NCBI GenBank assembly: GCA_963782185.1
Contig: CAWAJB010000009.1
Span: forward strand, 62,001-126,000
DNA from: RYN-230 sp963782185
Lineage (GTDB): Bacteria > Actinomycetota > Actinomycetes > Streptosporangiales > Streptosporangiaceae
Direction: 5' to 3'
DNA length: 64,000 bases
Shown here: positions 26,107 to 35,760 of the stretch, in pieces
Layout: each line of letters opens with the position of its first letter
How positions within the stretch are numbered: position 1 is the first letter of the stretch
Translations under genes and position numbers: made by a program
Notes under the pieces: generated by a model
Told to the model about the DNA's origin: nothing
The model's database searches: none
Seen by the model: only the letters and a program-made list of their open reading frames with translations

Positions 26107-27657
26107 CTAGGTGGCCTGCCGGGACAGCCGGTCCGGGTCCGAGGCGTCCGCGGCGGCCAGGCCCTCGGCCTGGGTCAGCAGCTCCCCCGCGTGCCGCGTC
26201 GCGGCAGGCCTGGCCAGCACCCAGGCGATGCCGACCACGAACCAGGCGATGGCCACCGACGGGCCCCACCAGGCCACCCCGGTCGGCAGCGGCCAGACGT
26301 TCCGGAACAGGGTGTAGCCGAGCACGATGATGCCCAGCACCGGGATCACCAGCTCCCACCGCCGGACCGTGCTGACTCCGGAGGCCCCGGAGAAGAACAC
26401 CAGGCGGACCATCCCGATCGTGGCCAGGACGTAGACGACCAGCAGGATCAGCGTGCCGATCGTGCCGCTCTCCAGGAACAGCGTGAACGGGTCGCCGCCG
26501 AGCACGAACCAGGTGAAGGCGATGATCACGTAGACGCCAAGCACCACGGCCGCGGCCGAGGTGGTGGGGGTCCGGCGCCGGGGCGAGACGTGGCTGAGCC
26601 GGGCGGGCAGCACGCCGTCCCGGCCCATCGCGAACGCGAGCCGGGAGGCGCCGACGGTGGACGCGAGCGCGCAGCCGAACGCCGAGATCATCGCGCCGGC
26701 CGTGATGATCGTGCCCAGCCAGGACGCGACGTAGGCGGTGCCGAGGTCCCCGATGAGGGAGGTGGAGTTGATGAACGCGGTGACGCCCTTGGCCGAGGTG
26801 CCGAAACCCATCACCTCGACGGCGGTGACCACGACGAAGTAGATGCCGCCGAAGATGGCCACGCCGAGGATGGCCCGGGGGATGTCCCGCCTGGGCCGCC
26901 GGGTTTCCTCACCGAGCGTGGACGCGGCCTCGAACCCGGCGAAGGACAGGAAGCCGAACACCACGCCGAGGAAGATCGTGGAGAGCGGCACGCCGGACGG
27001 GAGGCTGAACACCGCCCAGTCCACGCCCAGCCCGTGCGGGGCGCTGTGCCCGGCCAGCTTGGCGAACACGATGACGATCACGATCGCGATGAGCAGCACG
27101 GTGATGCCCTCGGCGGCCAGGAGTATCCGCGTGCCGCCCCGGGCCGGCGTGATGGCCAGCCACCAGACCACCACCATCCCGATGGCCCCGAGCAGGAACC
27201 CGGACCAGGCCGGCGGGTCGTTCCAGATCCCGATCGCGTCCAGGAAGTTGGCCGCGAACCGGCCGCCGGCCATCGAGGTGACCACGGCGTAGAAGGTGTA
27301 CGTGCCGGTCAGCGCCCAGCCGGAGATGACCCCGGCGCGGGGGCCGAGCGTGGCGCCGACGAACCCGTACACCGACCCGGAGTGGTGGAAGCGCTGGGTC
27401 AGCCGCACGAACGTGTAGGCGACCAACAGCACCCCGACGAACGCGAGCGCGAACGCGATCGGCACCGCCCGGCCCACCGTCGTCGCGGTGCCCTGCGGGT
27501 TGATGCTGGCCGCCATCGAGGGCGCCATCAGGGCCAGCGAGATGCCGATGGCCTCCCAGACGCTGAGGTTGCGGTGCAGCTTCGGCGGCCCGGACTCGGC
27601 CAGCTCGCTCGCTGGCCCGGTCTGGCTCACTGGCCCGGTCTCGTTGCTGGCGGCCAT
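26107..27657 (-). CDS. APC-family amino acid permease
   Basis: Twelve-helix amino acid transporter. The family opening is SVWEAIGISLALMAPSMAASINPQGTAT, then RFHHSGSVYGFVGATLGPRAGVISGWAL (helices 2-3). FLSFAGFEAASTLGEETRRPRRDIPRAI is the helix 6-loop signature with the conserved Glu. About 516 residues from the ATG at 27657, which has GGGAGGTG upstream. The longer frame to 27810 is probably untranslated leader. The C-terminus has a soluble tail. Substrate unknown. Tail-to-tail with the ABM gene. Confidence 0.92.
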   Translation of the reverse strand: MAASNETGPVSQTGPASELAESGPPKLHRNLSVWEAIGISLALMAPSMAASINPQGTATTVGRAVPIAFALAFVGVLLVAYTFVRLTQRFHHSGSVYGFVGATLGPRAGVISGWALTGTYTFYAVVTSMAGGRFAANFLDAIGIWNDPPAWSGFLLGAIGMVVVWWLAITPARGGTRILLAAEGITVLLIAIVIVIVFAKLAGHSAPHGLGVDWAVFSLPSGVPLSTIFLGVVFGFLSFAGFEAASTLGEETRRPRRDIPRAILGVAIFGGIYFVVVTAVEVMGFGTSAKGVTAFINSTSLIGDLGTAYVASWLGTIITAGAMISAFGCALASTVGASRLAFAMGRDGVLPARLSHVSPRRRTPTTSAAAVVLGVYVIIAFTWFVLGGDPFTLFLESGTIGTLILLVVYVLATIGMVRLVFFSGASGVSTVRRWELVIPVLGIIVLGYTLFRNVWPLPTGVAWWGPSVAIAWFVVGIAWVLARPAATRHAGELLTQAEGLAAADASDPDRLSRQAT

Positions 27658-27819
27658 GGCTCGCCACCTCCCGCGGACGGCCGCCTCGCGGCCTGGCTGG
27701 TTGGGACTCTGCTCGTCAGGGATCTCTTCGTTGTGGTTCTGACTGCTGATGATGCGCCGGGGCCCGGCGCGGGCACAAGATCCCATTCGCGACTTTTCCG
27801 GCCTACTCACTTAACCCAC

Positions 27820-28632
27820 CTGGGCCTGGGCTGCACTGTCTACATGGGCGAGCGGGACATGGCCCGGCAGGAACTCAACGTGTTCCGGATGGAACTGCTG
27901 GGTGCCGAGGTGCGGCCGGTGCGCTCGGGGTGCAGGACGCTGAAGGACGCCACCAGCGAGGCGCTGCGGCACTGGGTCACCACCGTGGACACCACCCACT
28001 ACTGCATCGGCTCGGTGCTGGGACCGCACCCCTACCCGTGGCTGGTGCGCGAGTTCCAGCGGGTCATCGGCGACGAGGCCCGGGCCCAGTGCGCCGTCCG
28101 GCCCGAACTCGGGCCGTCCGGCCGGCCGGACGTGGTGGTGGCCTGCGTGGGCGGCGGGTCGAACGCCGCGGGGACGTTCGCCGGCTTCGCGGACACCCCG
28201 GCCCGGTTGGTCGGCGTGGAGGCCGCGGGCGGCGCCGCGGTCAGCCAGGGCCGCCCCGGCATCCTGCACGGATTCCTGTCCGCGGTCCTGCAGGACGAGC
28301 ACGGCCAGGTCGCCGAGGCGCAATCGGTCTCGGCGGGGCTGGACTACCCGGGCGTCGGGCCCGAGCACGCCTACCTGGCCGCGTGCGGCCGCGCCGAGTA
28401 CCAGACGGTGACCGACGATGAGGCGATCGCGGCGGCCGGGCTCTGTGCCCGTACCGAGGGCATCCTCGCCGCGCTGGAGTCCGCGCACGCGGTGGCCTGG
28501 GTGGCCCGCGCCGCGCGCCGCGGGGACCTGCCCGCCGGGGCGAGCGTCCTGATCACCATGTCCGGCCGGGGCGACAAGGACGCCGCCATCCTGAAGGAGA
28601 TCAGCCGTGGGCCAGCCCATGCACAGGGTTGA
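27820..28632 (+). pseudogene. 5'-truncated tryptophan synthase beta subunit (trpB remnant)
   Basis: The sequence matches TrpB from CTVYMGERDMARQELNVFRMELLGAEVRPV onward. It includes THYCIGSVLGPHPYPWLVREFQ, the PLP-phosphate loop VACVGGGSNAAGTF, and LDYPGVGPEHAYLA. About the first 130 residues are absent, including the segment that holds the PLP-binding lysine. No sequence of that kind lies upstream, where the frame runs into the permease leader region. A short protein could start at the ATG at 27844, but it could not be an active TrpB. The stop overlaps the trpA start by 26 bases, so the original operon junction is kept. Confidence 0.85.
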
Positions 28633-29460
28633 GGCGCCGCTGGGCTCGGCCCGCGCGGGCGGGCGCCCCAGCCTGGTCACCTACGTCACCGCCGGGGTCC
28701 GGGCCGTCTGGACGGATCTGCTGGACGCGATGATCGACGCCGGCGCGGACGCGGTCGAGATCGGGCTCCCGTTCTCGGACCCGATGCTCGACGGGCCGGT
28801 CATCCAGCGGGCGTCGGACACCGCGATCAGCCGCGGCGCGAACATCACCGCGATCCTGGCTGAGCTGCGCCGGGCCCGGCCGGGGCCGGCCGGGACGGCG
28901 AGGTGCCGCTGATCGCGATGAGCTACGCCCACCACGCCTGCCGCCGGGGCATCGGGCGGTACTGCGGCCAGCTCGCCGAGGCCGGCTTCAGCGGGACGAT
29001 CATCCCCGACCTCCCGTCCGGGGAAGCGGACGGGTACCTCGCCGCGGCCGCCGCGGCCGGGCTGGACGCCACCTTGATGGTCACCCCGGCCACACCGCCC
29101 GCGCAGATACGCGCGATCGCCGGCCTGACCCGTGGTTTCCTCTACGTGATGAGCGTCATGGCCACCACCGGGAGCACGAGCGAGCACGACGACGAACGCC
29201 GGTGGGCGCTGGCCGCCCGGGCGCTTGCGGCCGCGTCGGAGGAGGGGGGCGAACGGACCGTTGCGGAAAACCGGGGCCCGCGGCCGGTGCTGATCGGCTT
29301 CGGCATCGACACGCCAGCCCGGGCTGCCGCGGCCGTCCGGCATGGCGACGGGGTGATCGTGGCGTCCGCCCTCATGCGGCGGGTCCTGGACGGCGCGGCG
29401 GCCGCCGACATCGGGCGCGAGGTCAGCGCCCTGCGGGACGCGATCGACGCGGCGCGGTGA
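28607..29460 (+). pseudogene. Tryptophan synthase alpha subunit, frameshifted (trpA)
   Basis: The first part reads GTG-start TrpA with catalytic residues intact: DAVEIGLPFSDPMLDGPVIQRA contains both the Glu and the Asp. At 28892-28895 (GGGAC) the frame must slip back one base. It then continues PLIAMSYAHHACRRGI, GTIIPDLPSGEADGYL and PVLIGFGID to the stop at 29460. Unshifted reading stops at 28912 after about 100 residues. A single missing G in a GGG run explains it. The C-terminal half has an Ala/Glu-rich expansion (AARALAAASEEGGERTVAEN) compared with normal TrpA. With trpB truncated next to it, decay is plausible, but a base-call error is also possible. Confidence 0.8.
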
Positions 29461-30257
29461 ACGGCGCGAACGTGAACCGGAGCGCTCCGGTGAGCAGCGC
29501 CGCGCGGCGGACCGCGGCGGACCGTCAGCCGAAGTACCTGCGAATCTACGCCGAGCTGCGCGACCGGATCACCAGCGGCCAGTGGCCCGCGGGCAGCTCC
29601 CTGCCACCCCAGCGGGACCTGGCCGGGGAGTTCGGGGTCAGCATCATGACGCTGCGGCAGGCCCTGCAGCTGCTCACCGACGAGGGGCTGGTCGCCGCCC
29701 GGCACGGCAGCGGCACGTACGTGGCGGCGCGGTACGAGTACGACCTGGGCCACCTGCGCAGCTTCGCCGCGGACCTGGCCGGGCAGGGAGCCGAGATCAG
29801 CACCCGGCTGCTCGCCACCGAGATCATTACCCCGCCGGAGCAGGTCGGTGCCCGGCTCGGCGCCCCCGGCCAGGTGCTGCGGCTGCGGCGCCTGCGGCTG
29901 GCCGGCGACCGGCCGCTGATCGTGCAGACCTCGTACCTGCCCCTGCCGCTGGCCGCTGACCTCGACCCTGCGGAGCTGGCCCGGCGCGGCCTGTACACGG
30001 TGCTGGCCGGGCACGGGCTCGCGGTCACCCGGGCCGCCGAGACGATCAGCCCGTGTGCCCTGGGGACCCTCGAGGCCGGCTACCTGGGCCGGGCCGCGGG
30101 CAGTCCCGCGCTGCACAGCCACCGGGTCAGCTTCACCGCGGCCGGGCTGGCCGTGGTGGACGATCACGCGGTGCTGCCGGGGGACAGCGTGGCGATCACC
30201 GCCAACCGTTCCGCCGACCGCCTGGACGTCCACTATTCCCTGCGCACCGGCCCGTGA
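29457..30257 (+). CDS. GntR-family regulator, HutC/UTRA type
   Basis: N-terminal winged helix-turn-helix: KYLRIYAELRDRITSGQWPAGSSLPPQRDLAGEFGVSIMTLRQAL with GLVAARHGSGTYVA (residues 27-100). The C-terminal UTRA effector domain follows, with VLRLRRLRLAGDRPLIVQTSYLPL and GLYTVLAGHGLAVTRAAETI. The GTG start overlaps the trpA stop as GTGA, so it is cotranscribed with the trp remnants. UTRA domains bind sugars, amino-acid derivatives or acids. The ligand and the targets are unknown. Confidence 0.9.
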   Translation: MNGANVNRSAPVSSAARRTAADRQPKYLRIYAELRDRITSGQWPAGSSLPPQRDLAGEFGVSIMTLRQALQLLTDEGLVAARHGSGTYVAARYEYDLGHLRSFAADLAGQGAEISTRLLATEIITPPEQVGARLGAPGQVLRLRRLRLAGDRPLIVQTSYLPLPLAADLDPAELARRGLYTVLAGHGLAVTRAAETISPCALGTLEAGYLGRAAGSPALHSHRVSFTAAGLAVVDDHAVLPGDSVAITANRSADRLDVHYSLRTGP

Positions 30258-30291
30258 GCGCGGGTCTGGCCGGGCCGGCCCGGCCAGGCGC

Positions 30292-30750
30292 TCAGTGGTG
30301 GGGCCGGCGCGGCGGCCGGATGACGGTGACCGGCCCGTGCGCGTGGTGCACGCAGTAGGTGCTGACCGAGCCGAGGAGGGCGTCGGCGAACCCGGCGTGC
30401 CCGCGGCTGCCGACGACCAGCAGGTCCGCCCCTTCGGACGCCTGGACCAGGACATTCGGCGGGTAGCCCTCGACCACCTGCGCGTGCACCCAGTCCGGCC
30501 ACTCGGGGCCGAACACCTCGTTCAGCGCGTCGTGGAGGGTCTTCTCGGCGATCGAGCCGAAGTCGGCACTGTCCGCTCCGACCGGGGCCCAGCCGAAGAA
30601 CGCGGGGTACTGCCAGGCGGTGACGGCCTCCAGCGTGGCCCCGTCGTACCGGGCCTGCCGGGCCGCCCACCGCAGCGCGTGCGCCGAGCCGGCCGACCCG
30701 TCCACCCCGACCACGACCCGGGGGCGGTGCCCGCTGCCTGTGTCAGTCAT
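30292..30750 (-). CDS. Universal stress protein, UspA family
   Basis: Single-domain ATP-binding-type Usp of 152 residues. It begins VVVGVDGSAGSAHALRWAARQA and has the nucleotide motif G-2x-G-9x-G-S as VVGSRGHAGFADALLGSVS near residues 112-130, then GPVTVIRPP. AGGAGC precedes the ATG. The start overlaps the arcC stop (ATGA), making it the last gene of the arginine deiminase cluster, a pairing that suggests expression under low oxygen or energy stress (inference). Confidence 0.93.
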   Translation of the reverse strand: MTDTGSGHRPRVVVGVDGSAGSAHALRWAARQARYDGATLEAVTAWQYPAFFGWAPVGADSADFGSIAEKTLHDALNEVFGPEWPDWVHAQVVEGYPPNVLVQASEGADLLVVGSRGHAGFADALLGSVSTYCVHHAHGPVTVIRPPRRPHH

Positions 30751-31745
30751 GGTGCTCCTGTCCTCGCTGTCGTGTGCTGGACTATCGTTCCAGCCCTGCC
30801 GTCCAGCAGGGCCTGGGCATCATCGAGGCAGCCGATGGCGGCCAGGCCGCCGGTCGCCGCGGCGAAACGGCAGGCCGCCTCGACCTTGGGGCCCATCGAG
30901 CCGGCCGGGAACGCCCCCGCCTGCAGCCGGCCCCGCAGCTGGGCGGGGGTGGCCCGGCGGATGGGCCGGGCGTCCCGCGTGCCGTAGCCGTCCTGGACGG
31001 CCGCGACGTCGGTCAGCAGCAGCAGGGCGTCCGCGCCGACCTCCTGGGCCAGCAGCGCCGCGGTGAGATCTTTGTCCACGACCGCCTCGACCCCGCGGAA
31101 GCCGCCCTCCTCGTCGGCCACGACCGGGATTCCCCCGCCGCCGGCGCAGATGACGGTGACGCCCCGGCTGGCCAGCAGCCTGATCATGTCCAGCTCGACC
31201 AGGCCGGCGGGCTCCGGTGACGGCACCACCCGCCGCCAGGCCCGCCCGTCACGGTGCATCTCCCAGCCGCGCGCCGCCGCCAGCCGGGACGCCGTGGCCT
31301 GGTCGTAGACCGGGCCGACGAACTTGGCCGGCTCGGCGAACGCGGGGTCATCCGCGTTGACCAGGGTCCGGCAGATGAGGCAGACCGCGGGCTTGGCCCC
31401 CCGGCCGCCGTGCGCGGCGCCGTGCTCCGCCGCCCCGCGCCGCGCCGCCTCGTGGATCGCGGCCCGCTCCAGGGCCTGCATCAGCCAGTAGCCGATCATG
31501 CCCTGCGTCTGCGCCCCCAGCACGTCCAGTGGGTACGGGTGGGACAGCGACGGGTCACCGGCGCTCTCCACCGCGAGCACGCCGACCTGCGGGCCGTTCC
31601 CGTGCGTGATGATCACGTCGTGCTCGTGCAGCATCGGGCTGAGCGCAGCCGCGGCGCGGGCGATGTGCGACTCCTGGATGTCGGAGTCGGGCGCCTCACC
31701 ACGCTCCAGGAGCGCGTTCCCGCCCAGCGCGGCGACGACCTTCAT
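30747..31745 (-). CDS. arcC: Carbamate kinase
   Basis: Last step of the arginine deiminase pathway: carbamoyl phosphate + ADP gives ATP, CO2 and ammonia. VVAALGGNALLERGE at the N-terminus, VIITHGNGPQVGVLAVES, CAGGGGIPVVADEEGGFRGVEAVVDKDLTAALLA and FPAGSMGPKVEAACRFA are all diagnostic of the amino-acid-kinase fold enzyme. 332 residues, complete. The start overlaps the arcB stop as ATGA and the stop overlaps usp, so the four genes form one unit. Confidence 0.95.
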   Translation of the reverse strand: MKVVAALGGNALLERGEAPDSDIQESHIARAAAALSPMLHEHDVIITHGNGPQVGVLAVESAGDPSLSHPYPLDVLGAQTQGMIGYWLMQALERAAIHEAARRGAAEHGAAHGGRGAKPAVCLICRTLVNADDPAFAEPAKFVGPVYDQATASRLAAARGWEMHRDGRAWRRVVPSPEPAGLVELDMIRLLASRGVTVICAGGGGIPVVADEEGGFRGVEAVVDKDLTAALLAQEVGADALLLLTDVAAVQDGYGTRDARPIRRATPAQLRGRLQAGAFPAGSMGPKVEAACRFAAATGGLAAIGCLDDAQALLDGRAGTIVQHTTARTGAP

Positions 31746-32783
31746 AGCTGCCCTCCCAGGGTCGCGACCATGACCGCCTTGATCGTGTGCATCCGGTTCT
31801 CGGCCTGATCGAACACCACGGAAGCCGGGGACTCAAAGACCTCCTCGGTGACCTCCAGCGCGGTCAGGCCGCGCCGCCGGTAGATCTCCTCGCCGACCCT
31901 GGTGTCCCGGTTGTGCAGGGCGGGCAGGCAGTGCATGAACTTGACCGCGGGGTTCCCCGTCGCGGCCAGCACGTCGGCGTTGACCTGGTAGTCCAGCAGC
32001 AGGTCGATCCGCTTGTCCCACTCCCCGGGGGGCTCTCCCATGGACAGCCACACGTCGGTGTAGAGGAAGTCGGCGCCCGCCACCGCGGCCTTCACGTCCT
32101 CGGTCACGGTCAGCGCCGCCCCGGAGGCGGCGGCCAGGCCACGGGCGATCCGCTGCACCGCGGGGGACGGCTGCAGCTGCGCCGGGGCGCATACCCGGGT
32201 GTCCATGCCCAGCAGGGCCCCGGTCACCAGCAGTGAGTTCGCGGTGTTGTTCCGGGCGTCGCCCAGGTAGCACCACGACACGCCGGTGAGCGGCCGGCTG
32301 GCGTGATCACGGACGGTCAGCACGTCCGCCAGCATCTGGGTGGGATGCCATTCGTTGGTCAGCCCGTTCCACACCGGCACCCCGGCGAACTGGCCGAGGG
32401 TCTCCGCGGATTCCTGGGCGAACCCGCGGTATTCGATACCGTCGAACATGCGGCCCAGCACCCGGGCCGTGTCCTTCATCGACTCCTTGTCGCCGATGTG
32501 TGATCCCTCCGGCCCGAGATACGTGACGTGCGCGCCTTCGTCGTGCGCGGCCACCTCGAAGGCCGCCCGGGTCCTGGTGGAGGCCTTCTCGAAGATCAGC
32601 GCGATATTGAGGCCGGCCAGCCGGCCGCCGGCGGCCGGCCGGTGAGCCGGGCGGGCCGGGGCGGCCGGGCGGCCGGGCGGCGCGCTTCTCAGCGCGCAGG
32701 CGGCCGCCCAGGTCGACGAGGTAGAGGAACTCCTCCGGGCTGAAGTCCATCTCCTTCAGCAGGTTGCGCCCGTGCAGGTCCAT
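31742..32783 (-). pseudogene. Ornithine carbamoyltransferase, frameshifted (arcB/argF)
   Basis: Catabolic or anabolic OTCase. The N-terminus MDLHGRNLLKEMDFSPEEFLYLVDLGGRLRAEKRA reads in one frame from 32783. The rest is in another frame: AGLNIALIFEKASTRTRAAFEV with the STRTR carbamoyl-phosphate motif, THYLGPEGSHIG-like VTYLGPEGSHIGDKESMKD, FMHCLPALHN with catalytic Cys, and VFDQAENRMHTIKAVM. The break lies in a GC-only stretch at about 32621-32695, which also seems longer than the short linker normally found there. Genome neighbours (arcA before, arcC after) point to the deiminase pathway. Real inactivation or an assembly error cannot be told apart. Confidence 0.8.
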
Positions 32784-32796
32784 ATCGGCTCCTCGG

Positions 32797-33897
32797 CTAG
32801 GCAGGGTCGCGTTCGATCGGGCAGGTCATGCACCGCGGCCCACCCCGGCCCCGGCCGAGTTCCTCGCCGGGTACGGTCACCACCTCGATGCCGTGCTTGC
32901 GCAGCATGGTGTTGGTGGCGACGTTGCGGTCGTAGCCGACGATCACGCCGGGGGCCACGGCCAGGTAGTTGGTGCCATCGTCCCACTGCTCGCGCTCCGC
33001 GGCCCGGACGTCCTCGTCCGTGGCCAGCACGGTGACCTCGTCAACCTTGAGCGCCGCGGCCAGCGTGGCCCAGAAGTCCCCGTTCTGGGTCACCCGCAGC
33101 GTCATCGGGTCGTCGCCCGGCCGGACCGTCCAGGACCGCATGGCGCGGTCGAAGTACGGATAGAGCACGAACGTCCCCCGGTCGATCATGGTCATCACGG
33201 TGTCGAGGTGCATCATCGCGTGCGACCGCGGCAGTTCCACGGCGATCACCTGATCGGCCTGCCCGCTGGCGAACAGAGCCTGGGCCAGGATCTCCACCGC
33301 CATCGGCGTGGTCCGCTCCCCCATGCCGATCAGGACGGCCCGGTTGCCGATCACGTGGACGTCGCCGCCCTCGATGCTGGCCGGCAGGTGGCCATCGTCG
33401 TCGGCGCCGTAGTAGGTGACGAAGTCCGCCCCCCGCAGCAGCGGGTGGTAGCGGTAGATGGCCTGGATGTGCACGGTCTCGCGCTGGCGGGCGGGCATGG
33501 CCATCGGGTTGATGGACACGCCCCCGTACACCCAGCACGAATTGTCCCGCGGGAACAGGTGGTTGGGCAGCGGCGGCAGGACGAAGTCATCCGTGCGGAG
33601 CATGTCCCACCGCAGGCTGGTGGTCCGCAGCGGGCCCAGGTCGGCCTTGAGCACGCCGCCGACCAGGTACCCGGCCAGGCTGGGCCCGTCCAGGTCCTCG
33701 AACAGGCGGCGCACCGGGTCGACCAGCGCGGGCCCCAGGACCTCCGGGGTGCAGACCCGGTCGAGGACGAACCCGCGGCCCTCGGGGGCCTCGAGCACAT
33801 CGGCGAGCAGTTGCCCGAAGTAGTGCACCCGCACGCCCTTGTCGCGCAGGACCTCGGTGAACACGTCGTGCTCTTCCTTGGCCTTCCGCGCCCACAT
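32797..33897 (-). CDS. arcA: Arginine deiminase, N-terminus missing
   Basis: Hydrolyses arginine to citrulline and ammonia. Matches run from GLLFDDVMWARKAKEEHDVFTEVLRDKGV through LADVLEAPEGRGFVLDRV, the catalytic region MMHLDTVMTMIDRGTFV, and the C-terminal GRGRGGPRCMTCPIERD with the catalytic Cys. The usual first 45 or so residues (the opening strand with SEVGxLRxVLxHRPGxE) are absent. Upstream in frame is Pro/Gly-rich sequence to a TGA near 33998-34006, with no ATG or GTG. Translation could start at the ATG at 33897, inside the fold. Either a 5' deletion or an unusual start; activity is doubtful. Confidence 0.82.
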   Translation of the reverse strand: MWARKAKEEHDVFTEVLRDKGVRVHYFGQLLADVLEAPEGRGFVLDRVCTPEVLGPALVDPVRRLFEDLDGPSLAGYLVGGVLKADLGPLRTTSLRWDMLRTDDFVLPPLPNHLFPRDNSCWVYGGVSINPMAMPARQRETVHIQAIYRYHPLLRGADFVTYYGADDDGHLPASIEGGDVHVIGNRAVLIGMGERTTPMAVEILAQALFASGQADQVIAVELPRSHAMMHLDTVMTMIDRGTFVLYPYFDRAMRSWTVRPGDDPMTLRVTQNGDFWATLAAALKVDEVTVLATDEDVRAAEREQWDDGTNYLAVAPGVIVGYDRNVATNTMLRKHGIEVVTVPGEELGRGRGGPRCMTCPIERDPA

Positions 33898-34005
33898 GAC
33901 GTCGTCGAACAGCAGCCCGCTGGGTGGTCGGCCTGAGTGCGGCCCGCGGACCGCGGTTGATGGCCGGCCGGGGTTGTCAGCCGGGCCCGGGATCAGCCGG
34001 CGGGG

Positions 34006-35760
34006 TCAGCCGGCCCGGAGGCGTCCCGCGCGGCGCGCGGCATAGGCACCCAGCCCGGCCGCGAGACCGGCGCCGATTACCAGGGCGCGGGCGAGCGGGG
34101 CGGGTCCAGGCGAGCGGAGCGCGCTGGACACCAGCACGGTCATCGGCAGCACGGCGAGCACCGTGCCCCACGCGTACCAGAACAGGATGCTCAGCGCGGC
34201 GGTGTTGCCCACCGGGGTGTCGACCCCCACGAACAGGGACGGCGAGAAGCTGCCCCGGAAGGCGTTGACCAGCGCCCCGCCGACCAGCACCGGGATGATG
34301 ACCGCAAGCAGGACGAGCGGACGCAGGTCACCCGCGGCCACGCACACCACGGCGGCCGGGATCCCCGCGGCCACCAGCAGCACCAGGCACGGCACCCCCG
34401 CGTGCCACCAGGCCAGCGTCTGGAAGCGGATAGGCAGGGGCACCGACCGGCGGGGGTCATCCGCATCCAGCCTGGCCCCCTCGCAGAGCCAGGCGGCGGC
34501 CAGGTAGCCGAGGCTGAGGCCGGAGGCGACCAGCACTAGCGATACCGGGTGGCCGTGGCCGGCCACGGCGATGAGCGAGGTGGCCAGCAGCGCCAGCAGG
34601 ACCGCGGATACCAGCCGGGCGGGCGACCGGAGCAGCGCGAGCAGGTCCCGCCAGAGCAGCACCAGCTCACGCCGGCGCGGCGGCGGGAGGCGGAAACGGG
34701 CGCGGCGGGCGCCACCCGCCGCCGTGTAGGCGGTCGCGACACCGCGGGTGTTCATGCTCAGCGCGGCCGCAGACATCGCGCCGAGGGTGCGGGCCCGGGC
34801 GCGCAGCGCGGCGGCGGGCACCCCGGCGGCGGCCCGGTCCGCGCAGGCCAGCGCGGCCAGCGCTGCCGCGGCGAGCAGCGCCAGGGCCAGCGGCCACCAG
34901 GGAGCCGGGTTCCCGGCCACGGAGCTGCCGGGCAGGGCGCTGGCGGGCAGGGCGCTGCCGGGCAGGGCGTGACCTGCCATGGAGCTGGCGGGCACGGCAT
35001 GGACGGCCGCGGCGATCACCGGCTGGGCCGCCCACCCCCACGGGCCGGACCAGAGCACCACGGCGGCCACGGCGGACGGCAGCTGCCCGAGTCCGGCCCA
35101 GGCGGCCAGGCCGCCGAGCAGGACCGCCGCCGCCAGCGTCACCGGGGTGGCCGCGCGGACCCACCGCCCGGTCCCGGGGTACCGCTCGATCAGGCCGGCC
35201 AGGCCGGTGGCCAGCGCGAACAGCAGGCCCATCGACACCACGGCCGCCCCGGCCAGGCGGATCACCTCGCCATCCGACCGGCCGCCCAGTCCCAGGGCGA
35301 CCAGGGTCGCGGCCGGCACGATCCCGGCCACCGCACCGACCAGCACGGCACCGGCGGCCGACCCGCGGAACCGGGGGCGCAGCAGCCGCCGGCGTGACAC
35401 CGGCGTCCCGAGCAGCCAGTCCGCGGTGGCCTGCGGCACGGTGACCGGGCCGCGCCACAAGGCGTCCCGCACCAGGACCAGGAACACCAGCAGCACCAGC
35501 GCGGTCAGGGCGGCCGGGGCCCCGTGCAGCAGCCGCGGCGCCGCCGCGGTCGCCGGCGGCGGATGGCGCAGTGCCCGGTACGCCGCCACGATCAGCGAGC
35601 CGCCGTAGCTGACCACGATGACCGCGGCCAGGTAGGCCCAGTAGGCGGCATTGGCCGCCCGCTTGCGGCTGTGGCCCCGGCGCAGCTGGCGCAGCAGCGC
35701 GAAGGTCGCCCCGGTGCTGTCCGGGACGGCGATGGGGTCACGGGTCACGGTCACCGCCAC
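34006..35760 (-). CDS. Multi-pass membrane protein, probable ABC exporter permease
   Basis: About 584 residues with some 12 hydrophobic segments (for example ALTALVLLVFLVLVRDALW, LVLVASGLSLGYLAAAWLC, LVLLAVIIPVLVGGALVNAF). It resembles large actinobacterial permeases such as DUF6297, but I am not certain of the family. DALWRGPVTVPQATADWLLGTPVSRRRLLRPR is the most conserved-looking soluble stretch. GTG start. It overlaps the 3' end of the ABC ATPase gene by ten bases, so the two almost surely form one transporter. A repeat-rich loop reads GSALPASALPGSS. Substrate unknown. Confidence 0.8.
   Translation of the reverse strand: MAVTVTRDPIAVPDSTGATFALLRQLRRGHSRKRAANAAYWAYLAAVIVVSYGGSLIVAAYRALRHPPPATAAAPRLLHGAPAALTALVLLVFLVLVRDALWRGPVTVPQATADWLLGTPVSRRRLLRPRFRGSAAGAVLVGAVAGIVPAATLVALGLGGRSDGEVIRLAGAAVVSMGLLFALATGLAGLIERYPGTGRWVRAATPVTLAAAVLLGGLAAWAGLGQLPSAVAAVVLWSGPWGWAAQPVIAAAVHAVPASSMAGHALPGSALPASALPGSSVAGNPAPWWPLALALLAAAALAALACADRAAAGVPAAALRARARTLGAMSAAALSMNTRGVATAYTAAGGARRARFRLPPPRRRELVLLWRDLLALLRSPARLVSAVLLALLATSLIAVAGHGHPVSLVLVASGLSLGYLAAAWLCEGARLDADDPRRSVPLPIRFQTLAWWHAGVPCLVLLVAAGIPAAVVCVAAGDLRPLVLLAVIIPVLVGGALVNAFRGSFSPSLFVGVDTPVGNTAALSILFWYAWGTVLAVLPMTVLVSSALRSPGPAPLARALVIGAGLAAGLGAYAARRAGRLRAG

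Noticed and set aside
26191..27810. 5' extension of the trpB remnant frame
   Set aside because: This part is the shadow of the amino-acid permease. It has no similarity to the TrpB N-terminus.
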